From Streptomyces sp. SID9727 (lineage in GTDB: Bacteria > Actinomycetota > Actinomycetes > Streptomycetales > Streptomycetaceae): 40,305 bases of DNA. The stretch lies in contig NZ_JAAGNI010000144.1 of the NCBI RefSeq assembly GCF_010550605.1, positions 1 through 40,305 on the forward strand, read 5' to 3'. The notes beneath the pieces were generated by a model. It was not told where the DNA came from and made no database searches. It saw only the letters and a list, made by a program, of their open reading frames with translations. The stretch's first letter is position 1, and each line of letters begins with the position of its first letter. This document shows positions 1 through 7,750 of this stretch, piece after piece. The position numbers were made by a program, and so were the translations under genes.

Positions 1-1
1 C

Positions 2-607
2 GCGGCCGCCCGCGCCGGCGCGGACATCGGCCGGCTCACCGCCGCCTGCCGGGCGGCCCAGGATGCGGTGCCCCACACCGCGTCCCTGAACGGATTCGAC
101 GTCGCGGCCCGCGCGCTGTGCCTGCTGACGGCCGCATGGGCGCAGGGCGCCGCCGGCCCCCGGGACGCCTGCGCACGGGCCCTCGCCCTCGACGAGAGGG
201 TGGAGCCGTCCGGTGACTTCCGGGACAGCTACCGGCCCCTGCCGGGCCGCACGAAGTGGCACGGTCTCACGGCCACCGAGGCGGCGCTCTCCGCCGTGCG
301 TGAGGCCCGGACGCGGGGCGTCGCCGAGGAGACCGCCCAGCTCGACGCGCTGCTGACACTGATGGCGGACACGGACGACGAACGGGTCGTACGCGACAAG
401 GGGCCGCTGGCGCTGCGGATGGTCCAGGAGGACGCCGCCGGGGTCCTGGCCGCCGGTGGGGCCGGCATGCCCGAGGGGCGCCGACGGCTGACCGATCTGG
501 ACGAGCAGCTGACCCGGTACGCGATCTGCCCGGCGACCAGTGGCGCGCTGCTCACCGTGGTGCTCTACCTGGACTCGGTGGACAGCCGGCCGCTCGCCAC
601 CGCCTGA
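2..607 (+). CDS. C-terminal part of a diverged CitG/MdcB-like protein (5' end outside window)
   Basis: The reading frame is open from the first bases of the window, so the gene begins upstream; an internal GTG at 68 is probably not the true start. The visible 201 residues are helical and alanine-rich. The stretch MADTDDERVV, the following run to VLAAGG, and the end TSGALLTVVLYLDSV resemble the C-terminal half of CitG/MdcB triphosphoribosyl-dephospho-CoA synthases, which make the prosthetic-group precursor of citrate and malonate lyases. The family's conserved NTHKG motif would fall near the residues SLNGFD here, so that motif is not preserved. No citrate or malonate lyase genes are visible. 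The family assignment comes from pattern recall only; a diverged paralogue or an unrelated helical protein is possible. The CDS itself is secure from codon bias and the stop at 605-607, which is followed by a strong hairpin. Confidence 0.6.
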   Translation, partial: AAARAGADIGRLTAACRAAQDAVPHTASLNGFDVAARALCLLTAAWAQGAAGPRDACARALALDERVEPSGDFRDSYRPLPGRTKWHGLTATEAALSAVREARTRGVAEETAQLDALLTLMADTDDERVVRDKGPLALRMVQEDAAGVLAAGGAGMPEGRRRLTDLDEQLTRYAICPATSGALLTVVLYLDSVDSRPLATA

Positions 608-633
608 GCCGAGCCCGCCGGCCGGGGCGGCGC

Positions 634-659
634 CGCCACCCGGCGTACGCCGGGTGGCG
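634..659 (+). terminator. Perfect 26-bp palindrome after the CitG-like gene
   Basis: A perfect palindrome of two 13-base arms (CGCCACCCGGCGT and its reverse complement) starts 26 bases after the stop at 607. It can fold into an 11-bp GC-rich stem with a GTAC loop. No T-run follows, which is normal for Streptomyces hairpin terminators. It separates the first gene from the SpoIIE phosphatase. Confidence 0.6.
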
Positions 660-724
660 CTCCCGGTACCCCCGCCCCGATGCTGTTTCGGCGCCGCCCG
701 TACACCCGCACCGAGAGGCACGAC

Positions 725-2443
725 ATGCCCGTGGACCCACCTCCTCCCGCGGGCGGTGCACGCGCGCGTCTGGAACTGCAGGCCATCCGGGCGCTCCTGG
801 ACGCACAGCGCCGGCGCGTCACCCGGTACGCCGAGCGTTACGGAGCCCCGGCGCCCGCCGCCGTCGTACCCCCGGCCCCGCAAGCCGCCGCCACTCCCCT
901 GCCCTCCGGTCAGGAGGTGCTCGACGCCCTCCCGGTGGCGGCTCTGCTGCTGACCCCGGAGTTCGGCGAGGACGGCGAGGTCCGGGAGGTCGTCCTCCTC
1001 GCGCGCAACGCCACGGCCCGCGCCTACGCGGCCTCCCGCTTCCCCGACGAGGCCATGCCCCCGTGGACCGGACCGGTGCCCCTGTTCGAACGCGTCCCCT
1101 CCCTGGCCGCCACGGCGATCCCGCACATGCTGGCCGAGGCGCACCGCCAGGGCGTGCCGCAGCAGAGCGACACGGTGGAGTGGCTGGTGAACACGCGCAC
1201 GGGGCCGGTGCGGATCAGCGCGGAGGTGCGGATCGCGCCCTGCGGCGACCACTTCCTGCTCACCTGGGAGCCGGGCGGCCGGCTCAGCATGGCCGGCGCG
1301 GCCCAGCAGCTGGTGCGCACGTGCTGGGCGGAGTGGAACCTCGCCGACGACGGCATCCAGCAGTCCCGCGGCTTCCGCCAGGTGCTGGGCCTCTCGGACG
1401 ACGCCCCGGTGCCCAGCCTGTCCGACCTGGCGGCCGCCGCCACACCGGACTGCCTGTCCACGCTGTACCAGGCGTTGTACGACGTGCTCCTGCGCAAACG
1501 CGTCACCCAGTGCGAGCTGCTCTTCCGTGGCAGCGAGCGCGTCTTCCGGATGGTCGCCGAGCCCGTCCGCATCGTGCCCGGCGGCCTGGTGTGGGCCCTG
1601 CGGGCCGTCCTGATCGACGTCACCACGGACCGGCGCAGGCGGGAGGCGGCGCAGCGGGCCGAGCGTGACGCGCGCCACGAGCACGAGCGCGCCGAGGCCG
1701 TCGCGGAGGTGGCCGGTGTCCTGCGTGACGCGGTGCTGCCGCACTTCCAGGACGAGCTGGACGGCTACGGTCTGGAGGCGGCGGCCGTCTACCGCCCGGA
1801 CGCGCCCGGGGCCGGGGTCGGCGGTGACTGGTACAAGGCCCGCGGGCTGCCCGACGGGCGCCTGCTGCTGGCGCTGGGCGATGCCCGGGGCCACGGCCTG
1901 GCGGCGGTCACCCTGATGGCCAAACTCCGCTACGCGCTCGCGGGGCTCGCGTACACCTCGAAGCCCGTGGAGAAGCTGACGCAGTGGCTCAACGAGGTGG
2001 CCTGCGCGGACGACAAGGAGTCCACCGCCACCGCGATCATCGCCCGCTACCACCCCGAGCGCACCCTGCTCCGCTGGACCTGCGCCGGGCATCCCCGCCC
2101 GGTGCTGCTGCGTGACGGCCGCGCCGGTCAGCTCCCGGCGCCCGCCGGAGGGCCCGGGCTCACTCTGGGGGTGCTCCCGGGGACGCCGTACAGCGCCACC
2201 GAGACGACGCTGGAGACCGGGGACATCGTCCTGATGTACTCGGACGGGCTGACCGAACGCCGCCCGGCCGACCCCGAGAAGGACACGCTCCGCTTCCTCG
2301 ACGCGGCCGAGCGCTGTTTCCGGGAGGCCGCGCCGGGCCCCGGCCACGACGGGCTCCAGGACTACGTCGAACGGCTGGTGGCCCGCCTGGACGGTCCGCA
2401 CCGCACCGACGACGCGACGCTCCTGGCCCTGCGGCGGCCCTGA
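725..2443 (+). CDS. PAS-containing SpoIIE-family PP2C serine phosphatase
   Basis: A 572-residue predicted cytosolic protein phosphatase of the SpoIIE/RsbU class. These enzymes dephosphorylate anti-sigma-factor antagonists and other phosphoproteins using two metal ions. Residues about 60-185 and 215-310 look like two PAS-type sensor folds, and a short charged helix (about 310-345) links them to the phosphatase domain. The phosphatase domain shows GGDWY (about 369), GDARGHG (about 384), CAGHPRP (about 453), SDGLTE (about 505) and a C-terminal DDATLLAL; the metal-binding aspartates are present. The ATG at 725 is chosen because GAGAGG lies 6 bases upstream; the in-frame ATG at 680 has no comparable site. 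No transmembrane segment is seen. The partner anti-sigma or antagonist protein is not adjacent, so the target is unknown. Confidence 0.9.
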   Translation: MPVDPPPPAGGARARLELQAIRALLDAQRRRVTRYAERYGAPAPAAVVPPAPQAAATPLPSGQEVLDALPVAALLLTPEFGEDGEVREVVLLARNATARAYAASRFPDEAMPPWTGPVPLFERVPSLAATAIPHMLAEAHRQGVPQQSDTVEWLVNTRTGPVRISAEVRIAPCGDHFLLTWEPGGRLSMAGAAQQLVRTCWAEWNLADDGIQQSRGFRQVLGLSDDAPVPSLSDLAAAATPDCLSTLYQALYDVLLRKRVTQCELLFRGSERVFRMVAEPVRIVPGGLVWALRAVLIDVTTDRRRREAAQRAERDARHEHERAEAVAEVAGVLRDAVLPHFQDELDGYGLEAAAVYRPDAPGAGVGGDWYKARGLPDGRLLLALGDARGHGLAAVTLMAKLRYALAGLAYTSKPVEKLTQWLNEVACADDKESTATAIIARYHPERTLLRWTCAGHPRPVLLRDGRAGQLPAPAGGPGLTLGVLPGTPYSATETTLETGDIVLMYSDGLTERRPADPEKDTLRFLDAAERCFREAAPGPGHDGLQDYVERLVARLDGPHRTDDATLLALRRP

Positions 2444-2518
2444 CCCGTGCCGGTGGTGGTGTCAGTGGGCTCCCGTAGTCTTCCGGCCATCACTCACCGC
2501 CCGGAAGGACCAAGAGAG

Positions 2519-4027
2519 TTGACTGGCCTGTCCCCCTTTCCGCTGCCGTTCCACACCTCCCGTTTCCGGTCGTGCGCCGATCCCCGGACCGTGCGCGAAC
2601 TGGAGATGATCGCGTGCAGCGCGCACCTTCGGGCGAAGCCGGGATGGTTCGAGAAGATGCACGACACCGCCATAACCGCCAAGTGGACGCGGGAGGCCCT
2701 GGACCAGGGCATGACGGAGGCGCAGGTGCGCCATGTACTGGCCGAACTGGCGCACTACGCGCGGCTGCGGGACGCGCGTACCGGCGTCGAGGTGTCCGCC
2801 GTCGACGGTGTCTGGCAGTCGGACACGCTGATCGACGAGGGGCTGCGGTCGCGGTTGCGTGCGGCGGTCCGCGTGCTGGAGGACGTCCCCGAGGAGGAGA
2901 AGGACTGGCATCCGGGGTCGGACCGGCAGGTGCTGGACCTGGTGCATCCCTCACTGTTCTGCCTGGTACGGGAGGTGAGCGGCGGCCCGGAGCGGGCCTG
3001 GGAGAACCCGACGAACCGCTATGCGGCGTACGAGTTCTCGGACCGGTTCCAGTGGCTGCCCACGGACGTCGACGTCAGCGCGGACGGCGTGGCCGCCTTC
3101 CGTTCGTACGTGAACAACGTCCATCCCGAGGACCACCGGGAGCTGGCCGCCGTCCTGCCGGAACTGTTCACCCGGATGCTCCCGCTGTGGGAGAACGTGC
3201 TCACCGATCTGCGCCGGCCGCTGCCCCCGCGGATCGAGGCCGACCCGTACGGCTGGTACGGCCCGGAGCCGGACTACCCGGACGAGGAGGACTACAGCGA
3301 CAAGGAGGCGTACGAGCAGGCGGTCGTGGCGCACGAGGCAGCCCAGGACGACTGGTACGAGAACCGTCGTCCGGTCGTGCCGGACGCTCCGGACTTCACC
3401 CCGCCCGAACCGTGTGACGCGTCCGACCGGGTCGCCCTGCGCGGTCGCCGGCTCCAGGTCATCACCAAGCTGGCGACCATCCACCTGACGCCCGAGAAGC
3501 CCGAGTACGCCGGCGGTTCGTGGCACGTCGAGGGGATGCTGAACGAGCGGATCGTCTCGACCGGCATCTACTACTGGGACAGCGAGAACATCACCGAGAG
3601 CCGGCTGGCCTTCCGGACCGCGGTCGACGAACCGGAGTACGAGCAGAGCGACGACGACGGCGTCCGCGAGGTGTACGGCCTGGAGAACGAGGGCCCGCTC
3701 AACCAGGTGCTGGGCTCGGCGTCCACCCCGGCCGGCCGCTGCCTGGCCTTCCCCAACGTCCTTCAGCACCGTGTCGGTTCGTTCCGCCTCGCGGACCCGA
3801 GCCGCGCCGGGCACCGCAAGATCCTGGCGTTCTTCCTGGTGGATCCGGCCGAGACGGTCGTCTCGACCTCCGACGTTCCTCCGCAGCAGCCCTGGGCCCG
3901 GACCTCGACCATGACCCTCGAAGAAGCCAAGACGTACCGCGATGAGCTCATGCGGGAGCGCAAGTTCTTCGTGGACGAGAACAACGAGCAGCTCTTCGAG
4001 CGGGAGTTCTCCCTCTGCGAGCACTGA
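2519..4027 (+). CDS. DUF4246-family protein
   Basis: A 502-residue soluble protein resembling the DUF4246 family, which is found in fungi and Streptomyces and has no established function that I know of. The C-terminal third carries GGSWHVEG, then TGIYYWDSENIT, then FPNVLQHRVGSF and AGHRKILAFFLVDP. An HxE pair followed by a distal His and an Arg is the layout expected for a jelly-roll Fe(II)/2-oxoglutarate dioxygenase, so an oxygenase role is an inference. I prefer the TTG start at 2519: GGAAGGA is 9 bases upstream, and the extra 24 codons back to the GTG at 2447 crowd the preceding stop and lack a ribosome site. The gene ends just before a perfect hairpin shared with the convergent deacetylase gene. 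Confidence 0.8.
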   Translation: MTGLSPFPLPFHTSRFRSCADPRTVRELEMIACSAHLRAKPGWFEKMHDTAITAKWTREALDQGMTEAQVRHVLAELAHYARLRDARTGVEVSAVDGVWQSDTLIDEGLRSRLRAAVRVLEDVPEEEKDWHPGSDRQVLDLVHPSLFCLVREVSGGPERAWENPTNRYAAYEFSDRFQWLPTDVDVSADGVAAFRSYVNNVHPEDHRELAAVLPELFTRMLPLWENVLTDLRRPLPPRIEADPYGWYGPEPDYPDEEDYSDKEAYEQAVVAHEAAQDDWYENRRPVVPDAPDFTPPEPCDASDRVALRGRRLQVITKLATIHLTPEKPEYAGGSWHVEGMLNERIVSTGIYYWDSENITESRLAFRTAVDEPEYEQSDDDGVREVYGLENEGPLNQVLGSASTPAGRCLAFPNVLQHRVGSFRLADPSRAGHRKILAFFLVDPAETVVSTSDVPPQQPWARTSTMTLEEAKTYRDELMRERKFFVDENNEQLFEREFSLCEH

Positions 4028-4032
4028 GTACG

Positions 4033-4071
4033 CCCGCCGGCTCACACCCGTGCGGGGTGTGAGCCGGCGGG
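4033..4071. terminator. Bidirectional terminator hairpin between convergent genes
   Basis: A perfect 17-bp stem (4033-4049 paired with 4055-4071) with a 5-base GTGCG loop lies between the stop of the DUF4246 gene (4027) and the stop of the convergent PIG-L gene (4093). Its symmetry and position suit termination from both sides. Confidence 0.85.
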
Positions 4072-4092
4072 ACGCGGTCGTACGGACCGGGG

Positions 4093-4926
4093 TCAGCGCA
4101 GTCCGGCGAAGAGGTCGTCCTCGGGGAGGGGGGCGCCGGTGGTGTCCCTGACCCGCACGAAGGGCTCCACACCCATCAGCTCCCCGAACCGCTCCTTGCC
4201 CATCTTGAGGAAGAAGATGTTCTCGCCCTGGCTGGCGTGCGCGGCCAGGGAGTCGAACTTCTGGCCACTGAACGCGGTGGTGTCGACCCAGGTGGTGATC
4301 TCGTCGTCGGGCAGACCGATCTCCGCCATCGCGGCGGCCTCCTCGGGGTCGGGCTCCGGCAGATCCTCGCCGAACTCACGCATCGTCTCCCCGAAGCGCT
4401 GCATCATCGAGCGCGGCGCCGTCGTCCAGTACACCTTCGGCGTCAGGTCGGTCATCTCCAGGGCTGCCATCGTGATGCGGTTGGCCTGGATGTGGTCGGG
4501 GTGGCCGTAGAAACCGTTCTCGTCATAGGTGACGACCACATCGGGCCGGTAGTGGCGCATCAGCTCGGCGAGCCGCGCGGCGCCCTCCTCCACGGGCGTC
4601 CCCCAGAAGGAGCCGGGCGCGTCGTTGGCCGGCCAGCCCATCATCCCGGAGTCGGCGTAGTCGAGCGTCTCCAGATCGCTGATCTTCAGGACCTCGCAAC
4701 TGGCCTCCAGCTCCCGGCGCCGCATCACGGCGACGGCGGCCGGGTCGTGCCCGGGATCGCCCGGCTTCACACCTCCCGGCCCGTCACCGCACCCGCCGTC
4801 GGTACAGGTCACGAGCACCGTGCGGAAGCCTTCCGCCGCATACCGGGCGAGCACACCACCGGTCCCGGTGGCCTCGTCGTCGGGGTGGGCGTGCACGGCC
4901 ATCAGGGTCAGCGGCCGGTCAGTCAT
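4093..4926 (-). CDS. PIG-L family N-acetyl-sugar deacetylase / mycothiol amidase-like
   Basis: A 277-residue zinc hydrolase of the PIG-L (LmbE) superfamily, which removes acyl groups from N-acetylglucosaminyl conjugates. The metal motif AHPDDE is at residues 13-18 and the second, HPDH, at 142-145, preceded by TYDENGFYG. In actinomycetes this superfamily includes MshB (mycothiol biosynthesis) and Mca (mycothiol S-conjugate amidase). The motif here is intermediate between the two, so I assign only the superfamily. The ATG at 4926 is chosen because GGAGGA is 7 bases upstream; a GTG directly before it is too close to that site. It is divergent from the alpha/beta hydrolase gene, with 200 bases between their starts. 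Confidence 0.88.
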   Translation of the reverse strand: MTDRPLTLMAVHAHPDDEATGTGGVLARYAAEGFRTVLVTCTDGGCGDGPGGVKPGDPGHDPAAVAVMRRRELEASCEVLKISDLETLDYADSGMMGWPANDAPGSFWGTPVEEGAARLAELMRHYRPDVVVTYDENGFYGHPDHIQANRITMAALEMTDLTPKVYWTTAPRSMMQRFGETMREFGEDLPEPDPEEAAAMAEIGLPDDEITTWVDTTAFSGQKFDSLAAHASQGENIFFLKMGKERFGELMGVEPFVRVRDTTGAPLPEDDLFAGLR

Positions 4927-5126
4927 CACACAGTCCTCCAGCGGAATCGGGCATGCGGTACGGGGACGCGACGGACGCGCCGCGCCTTTGTCGATGCAAC
5001 CATCCGGACCGGATCCGGTGTTCCCGACGGGACCGATCGGCCTGGCCGAAACCCGTCGCCCGGCTCCCCGCCGGTGACAGAGTCCTCAGGGGGCTGGTGA
5101 ACACACGTACGGGGAGGGGACGAGAC

Positions 5127-5978
5127 ATGGCTGAGGCAGACCTTTCGGCCGGCACGATCGAGTATCTGGACACCGGCGGTGAGGGGCCGGTCGTGGTCCT
5201 GCTGCACGGCGTCGCCATGGACGGCTCACTGTGGCGGAACGTGGTGGAGCCTCTGCGGTCCGACTTCCGCTGCGTGGTGCCGACGTTGCCCCTGGGTGGC
5301 CACCGCCGGCCGATGCGCCCCGGCGCCGACCTTTCGATCGTGGGCGTGGCGCGGCTGGTCGCCGAGTTCCTCGACCGGCTCGACCTGCGCGACGTCACGC
5401 TGGTGATGAGCGACTGGGGCGGTGCGCAGGCCCTGGTCTCGGAGGGAAGGGACGAGCGGATCGGGCGGCTCGTCATCACGTCGTGCGAGGCGTTCGACAA
5501 CTTCCCGCCGGGTGTGCCGGGCAGAAACCTGTTCACCTCGGCGAAGCTGCCGGGCGGCATCAACCTCGCCTTCAGGCTGCTGAAGCTGAAGCCGATGCGG
5601 AGGCTGCCCATGACCTGGGGCTGGATGAGCAAACGACCGGTCCCGCACGAGGTGATGAACGCCTGGTTCACCCCACTGTGGACCTCCAAGGAGATCCGCC
5701 GGGACCTGCGCACATACGTACGGGGCGTCCCCTCGAAGAGCGAACTGCTCGGCTGGGCGGAGAAGCTGCGGGACTTCGACCGGCCCGCCCTCGTGGTGTG
5801 GGCGGCGGAGGACAGGGTGATGCCCCCGGAGCACGGCCGCAGGCTCGCCGAGCTCCTGCCCAGGGGCCGCCTCGTGGAGATCGAGGACAGCTACACCCTG
5901 ATCCCCGAGGACCAGCCGGCCCAGCTGAGCGCCCACATCCGGTCCTTCCTGCTGGACGGCGGGGGCGCCTCCTCCTAG
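5127..5978 (+). CDS. Alpha/beta hydrolase, haloalkane-dehalogenase-like, catalytic His not seen
   Basis: A 283-residue alpha/beta-hydrolase-fold protein. The oxyanion LLHG motif is at 25-28 and the nucleophile elbow reads SDWGG (95-99). An aspartate nucleophile followed by Trp is as in haloalkane dehalogenases rather than the serine of esterases. The late acid is in WAAEDRV (Asp229). Where the family normally has a histidine after strand 8, the sequence reads EDSYTLIPEDQP (253-264), so the expected catalytic His appears to be replaced by Tyr/Thr. Related Streptomyces proteins with this SYTLIP ending are familiar to me, so it is unlikely to be a sequencing error. The start is set by GGGGAGGGGA 6 bases before the ATG. 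The substrate is unknown and no operon partner is clear. Confidence 0.85.
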   Translation: MAEADLSAGTIEYLDTGGEGPVVVLLHGVAMDGSLWRNVVEPLRSDFRCVVPTLPLGGHRRPMRPGADLSIVGVARLVAEFLDRLDLRDVTLVMSDWGGAQALVSEGRDERIGRLVITSCEAFDNFPPGVPGRNLFTSAKLPGGINLAFRLLKLKPMRRLPMTWGWMSKRPVPHEVMNAWFTPLWTSKEIRRDLRTYVRGVPSKSELLGWAEKLRDFDRPALVVWAAEDRVMPPEHGRRLAELLPRGRLVEIEDSYTLIPEDQPAQLSAHIRSFLLDGGGASS

Positions 5979-6006
5979 AGCCGGGGCCGTGGGGAAGACT
6001 GGCGGC

Positions 6007-7242
6007 ATGAGCGAGGTCGTTTTCACGCGCGGGAGTGGCTGGATCCCGCGCGTGGTCCGCGAGGACGGTGTGCTGAAGCTGACGCTCGGGGCCGGGGCGG
6101 ATGCCCATCACGAGCCCCGTACGTTCTCGTTCCCGATCGGGGACGAGCATCTCGCGGTGATCCGGAGGGACCTGGGCAGGCACCTGCTGCTGTGGAGCGC
6201 GGTGCTGCCGCTGTGCGATGCCGCCGGGACGCGGGACCGGCTCGATGAGGACGCCGCCGTCGCGCTCCTGGACCCCGTCCTTCTCGCCGCGCCCGCCGAT
6301 GTCGACGCGTTCTTCCGGCGCACCCCCTGGGACAAGGGCCGGCTCGTCGCGCACGGGGCCGGCATCGACTTGCTCGAACGGGGCGCGGTCTGCGCGGCGA
6401 TGCGGACCGCGACGGAGGCGTCCGACGCGAAACGGGCTCAGGAGTACCACGCACAGCGCCGTCGCGCCGAGCGCGGCACCGTACTCGGTCCACTCGACGC
6501 GGCGGTGCTGAGATACACGGGCCAGTACGTGCACGGCGCGACGATCCCGAGACGGCTGCCCGACGCCGTCGACCCGGCGCTGCTGCCCGAAACCATGCGG
6601 GTGATCGCCACCGCGGAGCACGCGTGCGACGGCCTGCGGATCGGCCGCGATCCACGACGGGGCAAGCGCGGCACGGACAAGCGGGACTGGGAGCGGATGG
6701 CGGCGGCGGTCGAGGCTGCCGTACGCCGGGCACACCCGGGGCTCGCCGACGAGGCGGTGCGCACCGTGGCCTTCCTGATGTGCTCGGAGGCCGTGGACCG
6801 CGCCAGGAGCACCCCCCTCGAAGCGTACGAGGAGGCTGCCGGCGGCCGTACGGTCCTGTCGTTCACCGACGACAAGGGCGCCGCGAAGACGTGGCGCCCG
6901 GGCAGCCCCCGTCTCGCCGCAGTGGAGTTCTGGGAGTTCGTCGAGGATCGCGTCGCGGCGGACAACGAGGTCTTCACCATTGAGGACGAGGAGAAGGGCG
7001 AAGGAATCCAGGTCCACTTCTACGCGGATTCCGTCGCCCGGATCACGACCGTGCGCGAGGGCCGGGGCGGGGCGGGCCCGGAGTACCGGGTCGAGTACAG
7101 CCTGGTCGACGGGATGAGCGGGTACCGGAGCCTGGTGAGCGCCTTCGTCCGTGGCGGCTGCGCGGCGCTCGACGGGCTGGGCCCGTGGATCCTGGACCAC
7201 GCCGAGTTCGAACGCGCGCGCCGGCGGCGGGACGGCCGGTAG
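6007..7242 (+). CDS. Protein of unknown function (411 aa)
   Basis: A soluble, charged 411-residue protein with good Streptomyces codon bias. I do not recognise its family and see no catalytic motif, signal peptide or membrane segment. The N-terminal half is mixed, the middle (about residues 200-270) is helix-rich, and the C-terminal part contains an acidic patch DNEVFTIEDEEKGEG. The ATG at 6007 has GGGGAAG 9 bases upstream; a GTG at 5989 in the same frame has no site. It begins 28 bases after the alpha/beta hydrolase stop, so the two could be co-transcribed. It ends 12 bases before the convergent FKBP gene. Confidence 0.8.
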   Translation: MSEVVFTRGSGWIPRVVREDGVLKLTLGAGADAHHEPRTFSFPIGDEHLAVIRRDLGRHLLLWSAVLPLCDAAGTRDRLDEDAAVALLDPVLLAAPADVDAFFRRTPWDKGRLVAHGAGIDLLERGAVCAAMRTATEASDAKRAQEYHAQRRRAERGTVLGPLDAAVLRYTGQYVHGATIPRRLPDAVDPALLPETMRVIATAEHACDGLRIGRDPRRGKRGTDKRDWERMAAAVEAAVRRAHPGLADEAVRTVAFLMCSEAVDRARSTPLEAYEEAAGGRTVLSFTDDKGAAKTWRPGSPRLAAVEFWEFVEDRVAADNEVFTIEDEEKGEGIQVHFYADSVARITTVREGRGGAGPEYRVEYSLVDGMSGYRSLVSAFVRGGCAALDGLGPWILDHAEFERARRRRDGR

Positions 7243-7254
7243 GGCGCGCCGAGC

Positions 7255-7650
7255 TCAGACCGAGCCGCCCGGCCCCACCACCGTGAGCAGGTCCACGACG
7301 AAGACCAGGGTCGAGTTCGGCGGGATGAAGGCGGAGGGCGACTGCTTGCCGTACCCGAGTCGCGGAGGAACGATGATCTCGCGCCGGCCGCCGGCCTTCA
7401 TGCCCCGCACGCCCCGGTCCAGGCCCTTGATGGCCTTGCCGCCGCCCACGGCGAACTTGAACGGCCGGTCCTGTGCCCAGGAGGAGTCGAACTCTCTCCC
7501 GGTCGCGAAGGTCACGCCGACGTAGTGGACCTGGACCACCCTGCCCGGCAGCGCCTCCGGCCCCTCCCCCACCACCAGGTCCCTGGTGGTCAGTTCGGTG
7601 GGCGCGGCGCCCTCCGGTACCTCGACCTCGGGCTTGGCCGGTTCGTTCAT
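7255..7650 (-). CDS. FKBP-type peptidyl-prolyl cis-trans isomerase
   Basis: A 131-residue single-domain FKBP, predicted cytosolic, which isomerises Xaa-Pro bonds during protein folding. Recognisable family segments are VQVHYVGV, GREFDSSW, IKGLDRGVRGMKAGGRREIIVPPRLGYG (a long stretch given here only by its opening and end: residues from about 72 to 99), FIPPNSTLVFVVDLL. The ATG at 7650 has AAGGGA 6 bases upstream. A 100-base gap separates it from the PLP enzyme gene upstream on the same strand, so it may have its own promoter. Confidence 0.93.
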   Translation of the reverse strand: MNEPAKPEVEVPEGAAPTELTTRDLVVGEGPEALPGRVVQVHYVGVTFATGREFDSSWAQDRPFKFAVGGGKAIKGLDRGVRGMKAGGRREIIVPPRLGYGKQSPSAFIPPNSTLVFVVDLLTVVGPGGSV

Positions 7651-7750
7651 CGTGGATCCCTTGCTCGTCGGCACGTCTGCTTCGTGCGGTTGTGGACGGT
7701 CGCCCGCGCACCACCCGGCCGGCCCGCGATGAGCTGGCCGGAGCCGCGAG

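Noticed and set aside
725..2443. PP2C phosphatase as the missing third member of the island's TerY-P module
   Set aside because: It is SpoIIE-type with PAS domains, lies about 7 kb outside the left repeat and is separated by unrelated genes on both strands.
2447..2518. GTG at 2447 as start of the DUF4246 protein
   Set aside because: No ribosome site, only three bases after the previous stop, and the added residues look non-coding; the TTG at 2519 has GGAAGGA at good spacing.
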